Shown here: in pieces, positions 34,944 through 43,827 of the stretch
Position numbering within the stretch: the stretch's first letter is position 1
Layout: each line of letters starts with the position of its first letter
Assembly (NCBI GenBank): GCA_043808235.1
Contig: JAZDFC010000057.1
Coordinates: 62,001-126,000, forward strand
Direction of reading: 5' to 3'
Length of the DNA: 64,000 nucleotides
Source: JAZDFC01 sp043808235
GTDB taxonomy: Bacteria; Bacteroidota; Ignavibacteria; Ignavibacteriales; Melioribacteraceae
Made by a program: the position numbers and the translations under genes
The notes under the pieces: model-generated
Told to the model about the DNA's origin: nothing
Seen by the model: the letters and a program-made list of their open reading frames with translations, nothing else
Database searches by the model: none

Positions 34944-36108
34944 GCGGGTAACGCTTTGTTTTAATTAACCGGTAAAAAGTAAGTACAAAATTGTAAAAAT
35001 TAATCATTGGATCGTCAGGATAAATATTTTTACTGATTGTAACTTCCTTTTTTATTTTTTTGAATTCAGCTCTGCGTTTTGAATCAACCTGTAACTGCCA
35101 TGTGAAATCGTCGGGCATAATCCACCGGAAGTAAAAATTTTCGGTATAAGGATTATCGCGCGGCAGTTCTTTATCCAGACACATTAAATAAGTTAAATAT
35201 GGGAAATTTATTCCTGCCCGGTAACTTAATTCGAGCGAGCCCCAAAATTTCGGATTGATCTCGATTAACTTATACTGCCCGTCCCGAATATCTTTTTTAA
35301 ATTCCACCATAGCAACGCCGTTCCATTTGAGGCGCTCAAGAATTTTTAAGCCGGTTAGTTTTAATTTTTCATCGTGGATACTTCGCGCAAAAGTACTAAC
35401 ACCACCGGTAACCGGAAGCTCGTGTAATCTCTCGTGCATAAAATATGCTTTACATTCGCCGTCTTTAAAAAGTGCAAAGAAGCCGAAGCCGTTTCCTTCA
35501 ATGAATTCCTGGATTATCGGAAGATCAAGATTGTCCGGAAATCTTTTCGAGTACTCAGAATAAAATAAAAGTAAATCTTCTTTTGAGTTGCAATACTTCA
35601 CGCCGCTTTCGAAATATTTTGTCTTTTTAATCACGCACGGAAAATTTATGGTTTCTGCTATCGTTGCGATTGATTTGTAAGACTCCGGATAAAAAGTTTT
35701 CGGACACGGTATATTTAGCTGTTCGGCAATCTCGAATGTTTTATTTTTATTCTGCGCAAGTTCTAAGACGGATGATTCGACGAAAGGAAATTTTGTCAGT
35801 TCGGAAAACTCTGCCGTGTAACGATTAAAAAAATTAACGGAAATATTTCCCACGGGAAGTACAACATCAATCTCGTTCTCCCGTAATATTTTTAGCATCT
35901 CGTTCTTGTACCCTATAAATTCTGCCTCACTATTATTACCAAGTATTTTAGCAATGATAAATTTTTTATCCACAAACCGCGAAAAATTTGTGAGCGCAAA
36001 CCGGGAATATGAAACAACGCCGACTTTCAATCCCTTCTCTTTCAAAGCTCTCAGCATTGCATATGTGTGCTTGTAACTTCCGTCCGTCAATAAAACATCG
36101 AGTTTCAT
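34924..36108 (-). CDS. ATP-grasp ligase-like protein
   Basis: A 394-residue protein with an N-terminal Rossmann-like domain (VLLTDGSYKHTYAMLRAL) and an ATP-grasp fold: KNKTFEIAEQLNIPCPKT, FPCVIKKTKYFESG, EFIEGNGFGFFALFKDGE and the metal site MVEF..LIEINPKFWGSLEL. ATP-grasp enzymes join a carboxylate to an amine or thiol through an acyl phosphate. Similar ligases occur in surface polysaccharide loci. It follows the deacetylase gene by 16 bp and overlaps the PHP gene. The substrate is not deducible. Confidence 0.83.
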   Translation of the reverse strand: MKLDVLLTDGSYKHTYAMLRALKEKGLKVGVVSYSRFALTNFSRFVDKKFIIAKILGNNSEAEFIGYKNEMLKILRENEIDVVLPVGNISVNFFNRYTAEFSELTKFPFVESSVLELAQNKNKTFEIAEQLNIPCPKTFYPESYKSIATIAETINFPCVIKKTKYFESGVKYCNSKEDLLLFYSEYSKRFPDNLDLPIIQEFIEGNGFGFFALFKDGECKAYFMHERLHELPVTGGVSTFARSIHDEKLKLTGLKILERLKWNGVAMVEFKKDIRDGQYKLIEINPKFWGSLELSYRAGINFPYLTYLMCLDKELPRDNPYTENFYFRWIMPDDFTWQLQVDSKRRAEFKKIKKEVTISKNIYPDDPMINFYNFVLTFYRLIKTKRYPHGLVKK

Positions 36109-36124
36109 AATTCCTTTAAGATAT

Positions 36125-37558
36125 TCAATTAATTAAAATTCTTGTTTCTCTATCACTGTACCATTTAATTATTTCCGTTGGAGTTGCAATCCATGCGTCT
36201 TTGATTACATCATCGGAAAGAATGGTTCTTAGGATTTTAAAATAATCGGTATAGAAAAATTTTTCGCTTGCAGTTTCTGTATGCCAATCGATCACAGCGG
36301 CGCCGCCCACTTTTTTAACTTGCTCAATAATTTTGATTCCCGCTTTCGCCCGATCGCTTGTTGCGGCATCCATTCTTTCCATAAGATGAGCATCCAATAA
36401 GCATGTGGGAAGTTCATAAAAATTTAGGCGCGTATCACTTGATTCATCAAACGGTCTGTACGGCAAACAGGTGGAAGCTCTAAATCCTGCCTTGTCCCGC
36501 CACGCTATCGATGAATCATACTTGAATCCCGCATCGGCATGTTTACGGAAAGTATTAATGGGATTTATCCAATCGAGCGCCCAGTAGTGATGCCTAAGTC
36601 CGTGAACTTCAACTTCCAGCCGATTCTCTAAAAACTTTTTGGTAAAAACAAATTCATTTGTATAAAGTTTTGCATTTATTGCAGGATGCGGCCCAAACTC
36701 CCATCCTTCTTTTGCCATTTCCTTCAATACATTCCAATTGATTTTTTCACTTTGCACGCTGCTCTTGCAATCGTTTATATCCCGCTTTAATGTATCGGAT
36801 TTTATAAAAAGGTAAAAGCAGCTTCTAATATTCATTGTCTTTTCCCAATCTTTCCATCCGGGAAATCCATAGAAAGGATTTTGGTCAGGTTTATTAATAT
36901 ATCGTAAACCGTTTGTGAAAGTATCAAAATAAATTTTATTCCTTCGTATGATCGACTTTACCAGATTTGATAGTAACTCTGTCGGTGCGCCAATGTTTAC
37001 TGCGTCCGTGTCGTGTGTTAATGCAATTGCAAATTTTCTTTTATTGGGCCATTTGGAGACAAGTGAATTCCTGATATCAGGATGTAATGACAAAAGATGG
37101 TTTATCAAATATTCGGAATAGTGTTGGACTAAAGGAATCTCGAGAAACTTCTGCCGCTCGGCAGGAAGGTGCCGGCAGAAAAAAATTCCTCTACGATCAA
37201 GATTGGATGAATGAATTTGTTGTTCATCTTTAAAAGTGATAAGTCTGTAAATACTTCCTATGATATCGTTTATCCGGGATTTTTTACTTCGCCAAAAATA
37301 ATTTTCTCCATCCTTCCAAAATTCACATTCTGTTTGGGATGAAAATAATTCCTCATCAAATGGGATAAATATTGAATTGGAAAATCCGGAATAATCCGGG
37401 TTACTTGAATAGATGATGTTAAATGTGTCGGATAAATTACCTTCTCTAAAAATTTTTAATGGAAGCCCAATCTCAACTGACAGTAACTCAAAAACATATT
37501 TCGCTTTTGTAAAATATTCATCAGGAATATTGATTAGAACCGAAGTCATATTTTCCAT
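36125..37558 (-). CDS. Polysaccharide deacetylase-like protein
   Basis: A 477-residue protein. The N-terminal third (1-155) is a less conserved domain like those preceding such deacetylases (DUF7033 type). The catalytic NodB-like part starts with FAIALTHDTDAVN (metal or base Asp), has WEFGPHPAIN, HGLRHHYWALDW and YDSSIAWRDKAGFRASTC, and ends with IIDWHTETA. The usual H-x3-H pair is modified, so metal binding is inferred. It probably removes acetyl groups from sugars. It is first in the minus-strand cluster with ATP-grasp and PHP genes. Confidence 0.8.
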   Translation of the reverse strand: MENMTSVLINIPDEYFTKAKYVFELLSVEIGLPLKIFREGNLSDTFNIIYSSNPDYSGFSNSIFIPFDEELFSSQTECEFWKDGENYFWRSKKSRINDIIGSIYRLITFKDEQQIHSSNLDRRGIFFCRHLPAERQKFLEIPLVQHYSEYLINHLLSLHPDIRNSLVSKWPNKRKFAIALTHDTDAVNIGAPTELLSNLVKSIIRRNKIYFDTFTNGLRYINKPDQNPFYGFPGWKDWEKTMNIRSCFYLFIKSDTLKRDINDCKSSVQSEKINWNVLKEMAKEGWEFGPHPAINAKLYTNEFVFTKKFLENRLEVEVHGLRHHYWALDWINPINTFRKHADAGFKYDSSIAWRDKAGFRASTCLPYRPFDESSDTRLNFYELPTCLLDAHLMERMDAATSDRAKAGIKIIEQVKKVGGAAVIDWHTETASEKFFYTDYFKILRTILSDDVIKDAWIATPTEIIKWYSDRETRILIN

Positions 37559-37637
37559 TTAATACCTGGAAAAATTATCGGTGTCAAAAATACATTTAAT
37601 ATTTTCCTTTGAAGAAAGATGAGTATCGAAAAGCAAA

Positions 37638-39032
37638 TCATATTCTATTCACCAGATTCCTTTTTGTAAGTTCAACCCTATTCAATCCGTTTAATGCAGC
37701 AACGCGATAAGCCTCAGCCATTGTCGGGTAATTAAATGTTGTGTTGATAAAATAGGCCAGGCTGTTTCCTTCGCCGCATTGCGACATAATTGCCTGCCCG
37801 ATATGTATAATCTCCGAAGCGCCGTAACCGAAACAATGAATTCCTAAAATTTTCAAATTATCGCGGTGGAATAGAATTTTTAACATACCGGTTGTTCTAC
37901 CAGCAATTTGTGCTCTTGCAAGATGTTTGAAGAATGAATGACCAACTTCGTATGGAATTTTTTTCTCTGTTAATTCCCGTTCGTTCAATCCAATTGAACT
38001 GATTTCCGGAATTGTGTAAATACCGGTTGGTATTTCTTCGAGTTTAAGTGTGGTCTGCTCACCGAACAACATATTCCTTGCAGCGAATCTGCCTTGATCG
38101 TATGCTGCACTGGCAAGACTTGGATAACCAATTACATCACCGACGGCAAAAATGTGAGGTACAGATGTTTGATAAAAAGGACTGACTGGAATGGAACCGC
38201 GTTCGTTCGGGATAATTCCTAATTCTTCCAATCCCATATTTTGAGAATTTCCGGTTCTGCCTTGTGCCCACAATAAATAATCACTTCTAATTTCTTTATT
38301 CGATTTAAGATAAATCGTAACGCCGTCATCATCGGCGACAACCTTTTCATATTCCTCGTTGTGTCTTATCAGCACACCGTTCTCGCGCAGGTGATATGCG
38401 AGTGCGTCGATGATTTCATCATCAAGAAATGAAAGTAACTGATGACGCGTATTTATCAAATTTACTTTTATACTTAATCCACGGAAAATGGATGCATACT
38501 CGCAGCCGATGACACCGGCGCCATAAATTGTTAGTGATCTTGGATTGTCTTTTATTTTCAAAAGTTTATCGCTATCTACAATCCGGGGATGAGTAAAATC
38601 AACATCCGGCGGATGGTATGGTCTTGATCCTGTCGCGATGATAAATGCATCGGCATGATATATCTTTTGAAGTCCCGATGGTTCGGTGACTTCGACTTCA
38701 TTTGCATTTCGAAATTTTACTCTGCCTAATAATAGATCAACATTATTCCTACTATAAAAACTTTGCCGTAAATCTACCTGGCTTCTAATTACAGATTCGG
38801 TCTCCCGTAAAAGTGATTGATAGTTGGCGCCGTTTAGTCTATTTCCATCTATCAAAATTTGGGCAGCATTCCTTAATGCCTTACTTGGGATTGTACCTTT
38901 GTGAGTATTAGCGCCGCCGACAAGAGAGAAATCATCGCAAACTGCGACTTTCTTTTTTTGTTTTGTACAGAACATGGCAGCGCCTTCGCCTCCAGGTCCG
39001 CTTCCAATTACGAATATATCATATTTTTCCAT
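37638..39032 (-). CDS. sthA: Soluble pyridine nucleotide transhydrogenase-like flavoprotein
   Basis: A 464-residue FAD protein of the pyridine nucleotide-disulfide family. The start is ATG 39032 (MEKYDIFVIGSGPGGEG), with AAAGGA upstream; a longer frame of 19 residues is unconserved. FAD motif GSGPGGEGA, then GGANTHKGTIPSKALR where lipoamide dehydrogenases have a redox CysxxxxCys. SthA enzymes lack the disulfide, and here Asn42 occupies the remaining position. GAGVIGCEYASIF is the NAD-binding fold. It would interconvert NADPH and NADH. The length fits SthA (466). Confidence 0.85.
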   Translation of the reverse strand: MEKYDIFVIGSGPGGEGAAMFCTKQKKKVAVCDDFSLVGGANTHKGTIPSKALRNAAQILIDGNRLNGANYQSLLRETESVIRSQVDLRQSFYSRNNVDLLLGRVKFRNANEVEVTEPSGLQKIYHADAFIIATGSRPYHPPDVDFTHPRIVDSDKLLKIKDNPRSLTIYGAGVIGCEYASIFRGLSIKVNLINTRHQLLSFLDDEIIDALAYHLRENGVLIRHNEEYEKVVADDDGVTIYLKSNKEIRSDYLLWAQGRTGNSQNMGLEELGIIPNERGSIPVSPFYQTSVPHIFAVGDVIGYPSLASAAYDQGRFAARNMLFGEQTTLKLEEIPTGIYTIPEISSIGLNERELTEKKIPYEVGHSFFKHLARAQIAGRTTGMLKILFHRDNLKILGIHCFGYGASEIIHIGQAIMSQCGEGNSLAYFINTTFNYPTMAEAYRVAALNGLNRVELTKRNLVNRI

Positions 39033-39098
39033 CAAGAATTTCCTTTCGAAGAAAAAGCAATTTGTTAATTCACCTTGCTGAAAGTGCATTGCTTAATT

Positions 39099-39356
39099 GC
39101 CCCGACATTTAGAGCATGTGAGAAAATTGTAGAGCGAAATTTATTTCGCTCATGAAAATTTCAAAAATATTGCAAATTCTTAAGATGCGAGATGAATCTC
39201 GCTCTACAATCTACATTTTCACACAGCCTCTTTATGCCGGGGATCAGACTAATACCAAATGCTTTGGCTTTAGACACATTTTGTTAAAAAATACGGTTGA
39301 GGCTTTTATATATTTTCTAATTATTCCATGACCTAAAGGTCGCAGCAATTCAATAA
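39099..39356. repeat. REP-like element pair, left half split by an insertion
   Basis: A palindrome of the CCCCGACATTTATGCCGGGG kind begins at 39100 and resumes at 39231. A second, inverted copy (GACCTAAAGGTC core) is at 39330-39341, with GGCTTTAG-like words between. The same family as 27486-28040 and 29690-29816. No coding capacity. Confidence 0.6.
39112..39230. mobile_element. 119-bp MITE-like insertion with TTTA duplication
   Basis: The ends match as inverted repeats: GAGCATGTGAGAAAA..TTGTAGAGCG at the left against CGCTCTACAATCTACA..TTCACACAGCCTC at the right. TTTA stands on both sides (39108-39111 and 39231-39234) and the flanking REP halves rejoin if the element is removed. Inner hairpins are GAGCGAAATTTATTTCGCTC and GCGAGATGAATCTCGC. 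Confidence 0.7.
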
Positions 39357-39519
39357 AATATTCTACACAACGTTTGTTATTAGATAGAAATAATAACTGT
39401 GTCCTTTAAAATTATGTTAAGATTCAGCGAAACGCAAAAGTATGCTTAACAGCTATTTACATATTTTTGAATTTATGGTATGTTGACATCCATTAAAACA
39501 AAAATTTAGAGAAAATCCT

Positions 39520-41202
39520 ATGGCAATTGAACCAAATAAAGTCATCTATTCGATGATTGGAGTAAGCAAGTATTACGAAACAAAAGCTATATTGAAAGAC
39601 ATTTACCTCTCATATTTTTACGGGGCTAAAATCGGTGTGCTTGGATTAAACGGCGCCGGCAAAAGTTCGCTGTTGAAAATACTCGGCGGCGTTGACAAAG
39701 ATTTTAATGGTGAAACAGCAATCTCGCCGGGATTTACAGTTGGATTATTGCAGCAGGAACCGGAAATAGATAATTCCAAAACCGTGAAGGACATTGTTGA
39801 AGAAGGCTCACAGGAAATTGTTGACGTTCTTCGCGAATACGATGAGATAAATGCAAAATTCGCGGAACCAATGAGCGATGACGAAATGAATGAACTGCTC
39901 GAACGTCAGGGAAAAGTCCAGGACAAACTTGATGCTCTCGGCGCCTGGGATCTCGATTCGAAACTTGAAATGGCGATGGATGTGCTTGGCTGCCCGCCGC
40001 CCGATACCCCCGTGAGTGTTCTTTCAGGTGGTGAAAGAAGGAGAGTTGCGCTTTGCCGACTTCTTTTGAAAAAGCCTGATATATTATTATTGGATGAACC
40101 CACAAACCATCTCGATGCCGAGACCGTATTATGGCTCGAGGCGGAATTAAACCGTTACGAAGGAACAGTAATCGCCGTTACCCATGATAGGTATTTTCTC
40201 GATAAGGTTGCGGGCTGGATTCTTGAACTGGACCGCGGACAGGGAATACCGTGGAAAGGGAATTATTCGTCATGGCTTGAACAGAAGAAGGATCGGTTAC
40301 AGCTCGAAGAGAAAAAAGAAACTGACCGGCAAAAGACTTTACAGCGTGAATTGGAATGGATTCGAATGTCGCCGCGTGCACGCCAGGCAAAATCCAAAGC
40401 GAGGATAAATTCTTACGAAGAAATGTTAAACGAGGAATCCGATAAAAGACAAAAGGATTTGGAGATTTATATCCCCTCCGGACCTCGTTTGGGAAATGTA
40501 GTTATCGAAGCTGAAAATGTCTCGAAAGGATATGGTGATAGGCTGCTTTTTGAAAATCTGAATTTTGCTCTACCGCCCGGCGGAATTGTTGGTGTTATTG
40601 GTCCGAACGGCGCCGGTAAAACGACTTTATTCAGAATGATTGTGGGTCAGGAAAAACCCGATTCCGGTACATTTAAAATTGGTGATACCGTTAAACTTGC
40701 ATACGTTGATCAAAGCCGTGATGTGCTTGATCCCGCTAAATCCGTTTGGGAAATGATCTCCGGCGGATTGGATGTTCTTCAATTTGGAAACAGGCAGGTA
40801 AACTCCCGCGCATACGTTGGACAATTTAATTTTACCGGCGGTGATCAGCAGAAAAAGGTCGGTACACTTTCCGGTGGAGAGCGAAACCGCGTTCATCTTG
40901 CATTGGCATTAAAAGAAGGCGCTAATGTAATCCTTCTTGACGAACCCACAAATGATCTGGATGTAAACACGATGCGAGCACTCGAAGAAGGATTGGTAAA
41001 TTTTGCCGGATGCGCAGTAGTAATAAGTCACGATAGATGGTTCCTGGATAGAATCTGTACACACATACTCTCATTCGAAGGCGATAGCAAAGTAGTCTGG
41101 TTTGAAGGAAACTTTTCGGATTATCAGGAAAACAGGAAAAAACGATTGGGTAAAGAAGCGGACATTCCGCATCGAATAAAATATAAAAAACTAACGAGGT
41201 AA
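39520..41202 (+). CDS. ettA: Energy-dependent translational throttle protein EttA (ABC-F)
   Basis: A 560-residue ABC-F ATPase that binds the ribosomal E site and gates translation by ATP state. Two ABC domains: Walker A GLNGAGKSS and GPNGAGKTT, signatures LSGGERRRVALCRLL and LSGGERNRVHLALAL, Walker B ILLLDEPTNHLD and VILLDEPTNDLD. The linker and arm region (about 235-320; RQKTLQRELEWIRMSPRARQ) are those of EttA, and no transmembrane segment exists. Length matches EttA (555). A hemerythrin gene follows after 19 bp. Confidence 0.95.
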   Translation: MAIEPNKVIYSMIGVSKYYETKAILKDIYLSYFYGAKIGVLGLNGAGKSSLLKILGGVDKDFNGETAISPGFTVGLLQQEPEIDNSKTVKDIVEEGSQEIVDVLREYDEINAKFAEPMSDDEMNELLERQGKVQDKLDALGAWDLDSKLEMAMDVLGCPPPDTPVSVLSGGERRRVALCRLLLKKPDILLLDEPTNHLDAETVLWLEAELNRYEGTVIAVTHDRYFLDKVAGWILELDRGQGIPWKGNYSSWLEQKKDRLQLEEKKETDRQKTLQRELEWIRMSPRARQAKSKARINSYEEMLNEESDKRQKDLEIYIPSGPRLGNVVIEAENVSKGYGDRLLFENLNFALPPGGIVGVIGPNGAGKTTLFRMIVGQEKPDSGTFKIGDTVKLAYVDQSRDVLDPAKSVWEMISGGLDVLQFGNRQVNSRAYVGQFNFTGGDQQKKVGTLSGGERNRVHLALALKEGANVILLDEPTNDLDVNTMRALEEGLVNFAGCAVVISHDRWFLDRICTHILSFEGDSKVVWFEGNFSDYQENRKKRLGKEADIPHRIKYKKLTR

Positions 41203-41221
41203 CTTTTTAGACGGAGCTAAA

Positions 41222-41632
41222 ATGATTGTCAAGGGGTGGAACAAGGCATTATATACGGGAATCAGCGAAATCGATACACAGCATCTTCAAATGTATGACT
41301 ATGCGAAAAAATTCTTAGAAATGGATCACAACGGGGCTGATTCGGAAAGGATCAATTTTTTTATAAGTAAACTTAATGAAGCTTGGCAGAAGCATATTGC
41401 TTTCGAAGAAAATTTTATGCAGCAGGCAAGCTATCCCGATTTGGAGGATCACAAAACCGAGCATGTTAGGATTGCAAAGGAAATAATAGCTTTCGTTAAA
41501 AATTCCAAATCAATTAGTGAGCTGGGTGAAAGTCTGGATAATCTGATTGAAAGTTGGCTTGGTAAACATATCATCAACTTCGATAAAAAATTTGCCGGGT
41601 GGCTGAAAGAGCAAAAAGAAAAGAAAGTATAA
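41222..41632 (+). CDS. Bacteriohemerythrin
   Basis: A 136-residue four-helix hemerythrin with a di-iron oxygen-binding site. All seven ligands can be placed: H21, H58, E62, H77, H81, H116 and D121 (DTQHLQMY, WQKHIAFEENF, DHKTEHV, KHIINFDKKF). It may bind or deliver O2 or protect iron centres. It is 19 bp after ettA and precedes the Bat operon, an aerotolerance-linked locus. The gap of 236 bp to moxR makes a separate transcript likely. Confidence 0.93.
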   Translation: MIVKGWNKALYTGISEIDTQHLQMYDYAKKFLEMDHNGADSERINFFISKLNEAWQKHIAFEENFMQQASYPDLEDHKTEHVRIAKEIIAFVKNSKSISELGESLDNLIESWLGKHIINFDKKFAGWLKEQKEKKV

Positions 41633-41868
41633 AGAAATTTGTTATACGTGATATTTTTTTTAAGGTTATTTAATCTTTCAAATCAGTATATGATCCTCGA
41701 AGATTTCACATCACGCTTTGGAGCCAAATAGCATTCAAAAATAGTATTTCCTTATATTTCGCCCTGCTTTTTTAGAATCTTTCGAAAATTTAACAGATTT
41801 TAAGAAACCTGGGTTAGTAAGTCGTTGTACAAACACCGTTATTTTAGCAAATAAATAGTGAGGAAATC

Positions 41869-42852
41869 TTGGAAATAACCGAACTCAATGAGAAAATAAA
41901 ACGTGAGAGCGAATTTGTGGATGTTCTTTTCAATGAAATGCGCAAAGTTATTGTCGGTCAAAAAGATATGGTCGAACGACTTGTAATCGGATTGCTTGCA
42001 AACGGACATGTGCTTTTGGAAGGCGTGCCCGGACTCGCGAAAACTCTTTCGATAAGCACGTTGGCGTCTGCGATGAACGCAAAATTTCAGCGTATTCAAT
42101 TCACACCGGACTTGTTGCCGGCAGATTTAATTGGTACGATGATTTTCAATCAGAAAGAAGGCAACTTCACAATTAAAAAAGGTCCCATCTTTGCCAACTT
42201 TATTTTGGCAGATGAAATTAACCGCGCCCCCGCAAAGGTGCAAAGCGCTCTGCTCGAAGCGATGCAGGAACGACAAATTACAATTGGCGAATCGACATTC
42301 AAACTTGATGAACCATTCCTAGTTCTTGCAACACAAAACCCAATTGAGCAGGAAGGAACTTATCCTCTGCCCGAAGCCCAGGTGGATAGATTTATGTTGA
42401 AGGTTAAGATTACTTATCCTAAGCGCGATGAAGAATTGAATATTATGAGAAAGAATGTCGGCGGAACTTTCGGTCAAGTTAATCCGGTGATAACGAAAGA
42501 CGATATTATGAAAGCAAGGAAGTTAGTCCACGAAATTTACCTTGATGAAAAAATTGAGAAATATATTCTTGATATTGTGTTCGCTACAAGAAATCCGAAA
42601 GAATTTGGTCTTGATAAACTTGCTGATTTGATTTCTTACGGCGGATCGCCGCGTGCATCAATCAATCTTGCATTGGGCGCAAGAGCGATGGCATTCATCC
42701 GTAGAAGAGGTTATGTGATTCCTGAAGATGTTCGTTCGATCTGCTCGGATGTATTACGTCATAGAATTGCAGTTACGTATGAAGCCGAAGCGGAAGATAT
42801 AACTTCAGAAACAATCATTACGGAAATTTTGAACAAAGTTGAAGTACCGTAA
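41869..42852 (+). CDS. MoxR-family AAA+ ATPase
   Basis: A 327-residue AAA+ chaperone-like ATPase starting at TTG 41869 behind GAGGAAAT. Walker A is GVPGLAKT, Walker B ILADEINRAP, followed by sensor 1 LATQNPIEQEGTYPLPEAQ. MoxR proteins assemble or mature VWA-domain partners, and here DUF58, BatA and BatB genes follow. It is the first gene of the Bat operon. No typical promoter box was verified upstream. Confidence 0.93.
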   Translation: MEITELNEKIKRESEFVDVLFNEMRKVIVGQKDMVERLVIGLLANGHVLLEGVPGLAKTLSISTLASAMNAKFQRIQFTPDLLPADLIGTMIFNQKEGNFTIKKGPIFANFILADEINRAPAKVQSALLEAMQERQITIGESTFKLDEPFLVLATQNPIEQEGTYPLPEAQVDRFMLKVKITYPKRDEELNIMRKNVGGTFGQVNPVITKDDIMKARKLVHEIYLDEKIEKYILDIVFATRNPKEFGLDKLADLISYGGSPRASINLALGARAMAFIRRRGYVIPEDVRSICSDVLRHRIAVTYEAEAEDITSETIITEILNKVEVP

Positions 42853-42945
42853 AAATGTTAAATGGAAGATGGCAAATGGAAAATGTTATAAAACATTTTG
42901 ATTCGAAGTTTGTAACTGAAAACTGATTTCTGACAACTGTAAACA
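42853..42945. repeat. Word-repeat filler between moxR and the DUF58 gene
   Basis: Contains AATGGAAGATGGCAAATGG followed by AACTGAAAACTGATTTCTG and CAACTGTAAAC. The same words occur at 10671-10724 (reverse complement) and 45855-45884. Confidence 0.45.
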
Positions 42946-42951
42946 AAGAAA

Positions 42952-43827
42952 TTGACTACAAAAGAATTATTAAAACAAGTTAAGCAAATTGAAATCCGCA
43001 CGCGCGGAATGGTGAATGAAATTTTCTCCGGTGAATATCATTCGGTATTCAAAGGAAGGGGAATGGAATTTTCCGAAGTCCGCGAGTACCAGCCGGGCGA
43101 TGATATACGAAGCATTGATTGGAATGTAACGGCTCGATTCGGACATCCATTTGTAAAAATATTTGAAGAGGAAAGAGAACTGACCGTTATGCTGCTTGTT
43201 GATATGAGCGGGTCCTTAAGCTTCGGAAGTATTTACAAAACCAAACAACAGATTGCTGCAGAAATTACTGCTGTGCTCGCTTTCTCTGCATTGAAAAATA
43301 ACGATAAAGTTGGATTGATATTGTTCACCGACAGGATTGAGAAATTTGTTTCGCCCCGGAAAGGAAAGAGTCACGTTTTAAGAATTATTCGGGATGTGCT
43401 CTCGTTCGAACCGCAGGGCAACAAAACAGATATTACCGGCGCTCTCGAATATTTCCATCATACGATTAAAAAGAAAAGCATCGCGTTTTTAATCTCCGAT
43501 TTTATTGACGAAGGATATGAAAAAATTATTAAGATAGTAGGGAAGAAACACGATTTAATTGGTGTTGTTCTCCAGGATCCGCGGGAAAAAAATATTCCCA
43601 AATCCGGCTTGATACAAATGCGGGATGCCGAAACGGGTAGTGTGCGGTTCCTCGATACTTCAGATGTGCATGTACAATCATGGTTTGAAAAAAGGAACAA
43701 ACAGATCGAAGCGAAACGAAAGTCATTATTCATTTCGGGAAGGATAGATTCGATTAATATTGACACCGGTTATTCCTACATTAAACCGCTTGTGGATTTC
43801 TTTAGATTGCGGGAAAAGAGATGGTGA
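42952..43827 (+). CDS. DUF58 domain protein of the Bat operon
   Basis: A 291-residue protein starting at TTG 42952. DUF58 core: RGRGMEFSEVREYQPGDDIR, IDWNVTARFG, followed by a VWA-like fold with VDMSGSLSFGS. MoxR/DUF58 pairs are typical of Bat and related loci, where the protein probably binds the AAA+ ATPase. It is separated from moxR by 99 bp of repeat-like sequence and overlaps the next gene by 7 bp. Confidence 0.9.
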   Translation: MTTKELLKQVKQIEIRTRGMVNEIFSGEYHSVFKGRGMEFSEVREYQPGDDIRSIDWNVTARFGHPFVKIFEEERELTVMLLVDMSGSLSFGSIYKTKQQIAAEITAVLAFSALKNNDKVGLILFTDRIEKFVSPRKGKSHVLRIIRDVLSFEPQGNKTDITGALEYFHHTIKKKSIAFLISDFIDEGYEKIIKIVGKKHDLIGVVLQDPREKNIPKSGLIQMRDAETGSVRFLDTSDVHVQSWFEKRNKQIEAKRKSLFISGRIDSINIDTGYSYIKPLVDFFRLREKRW

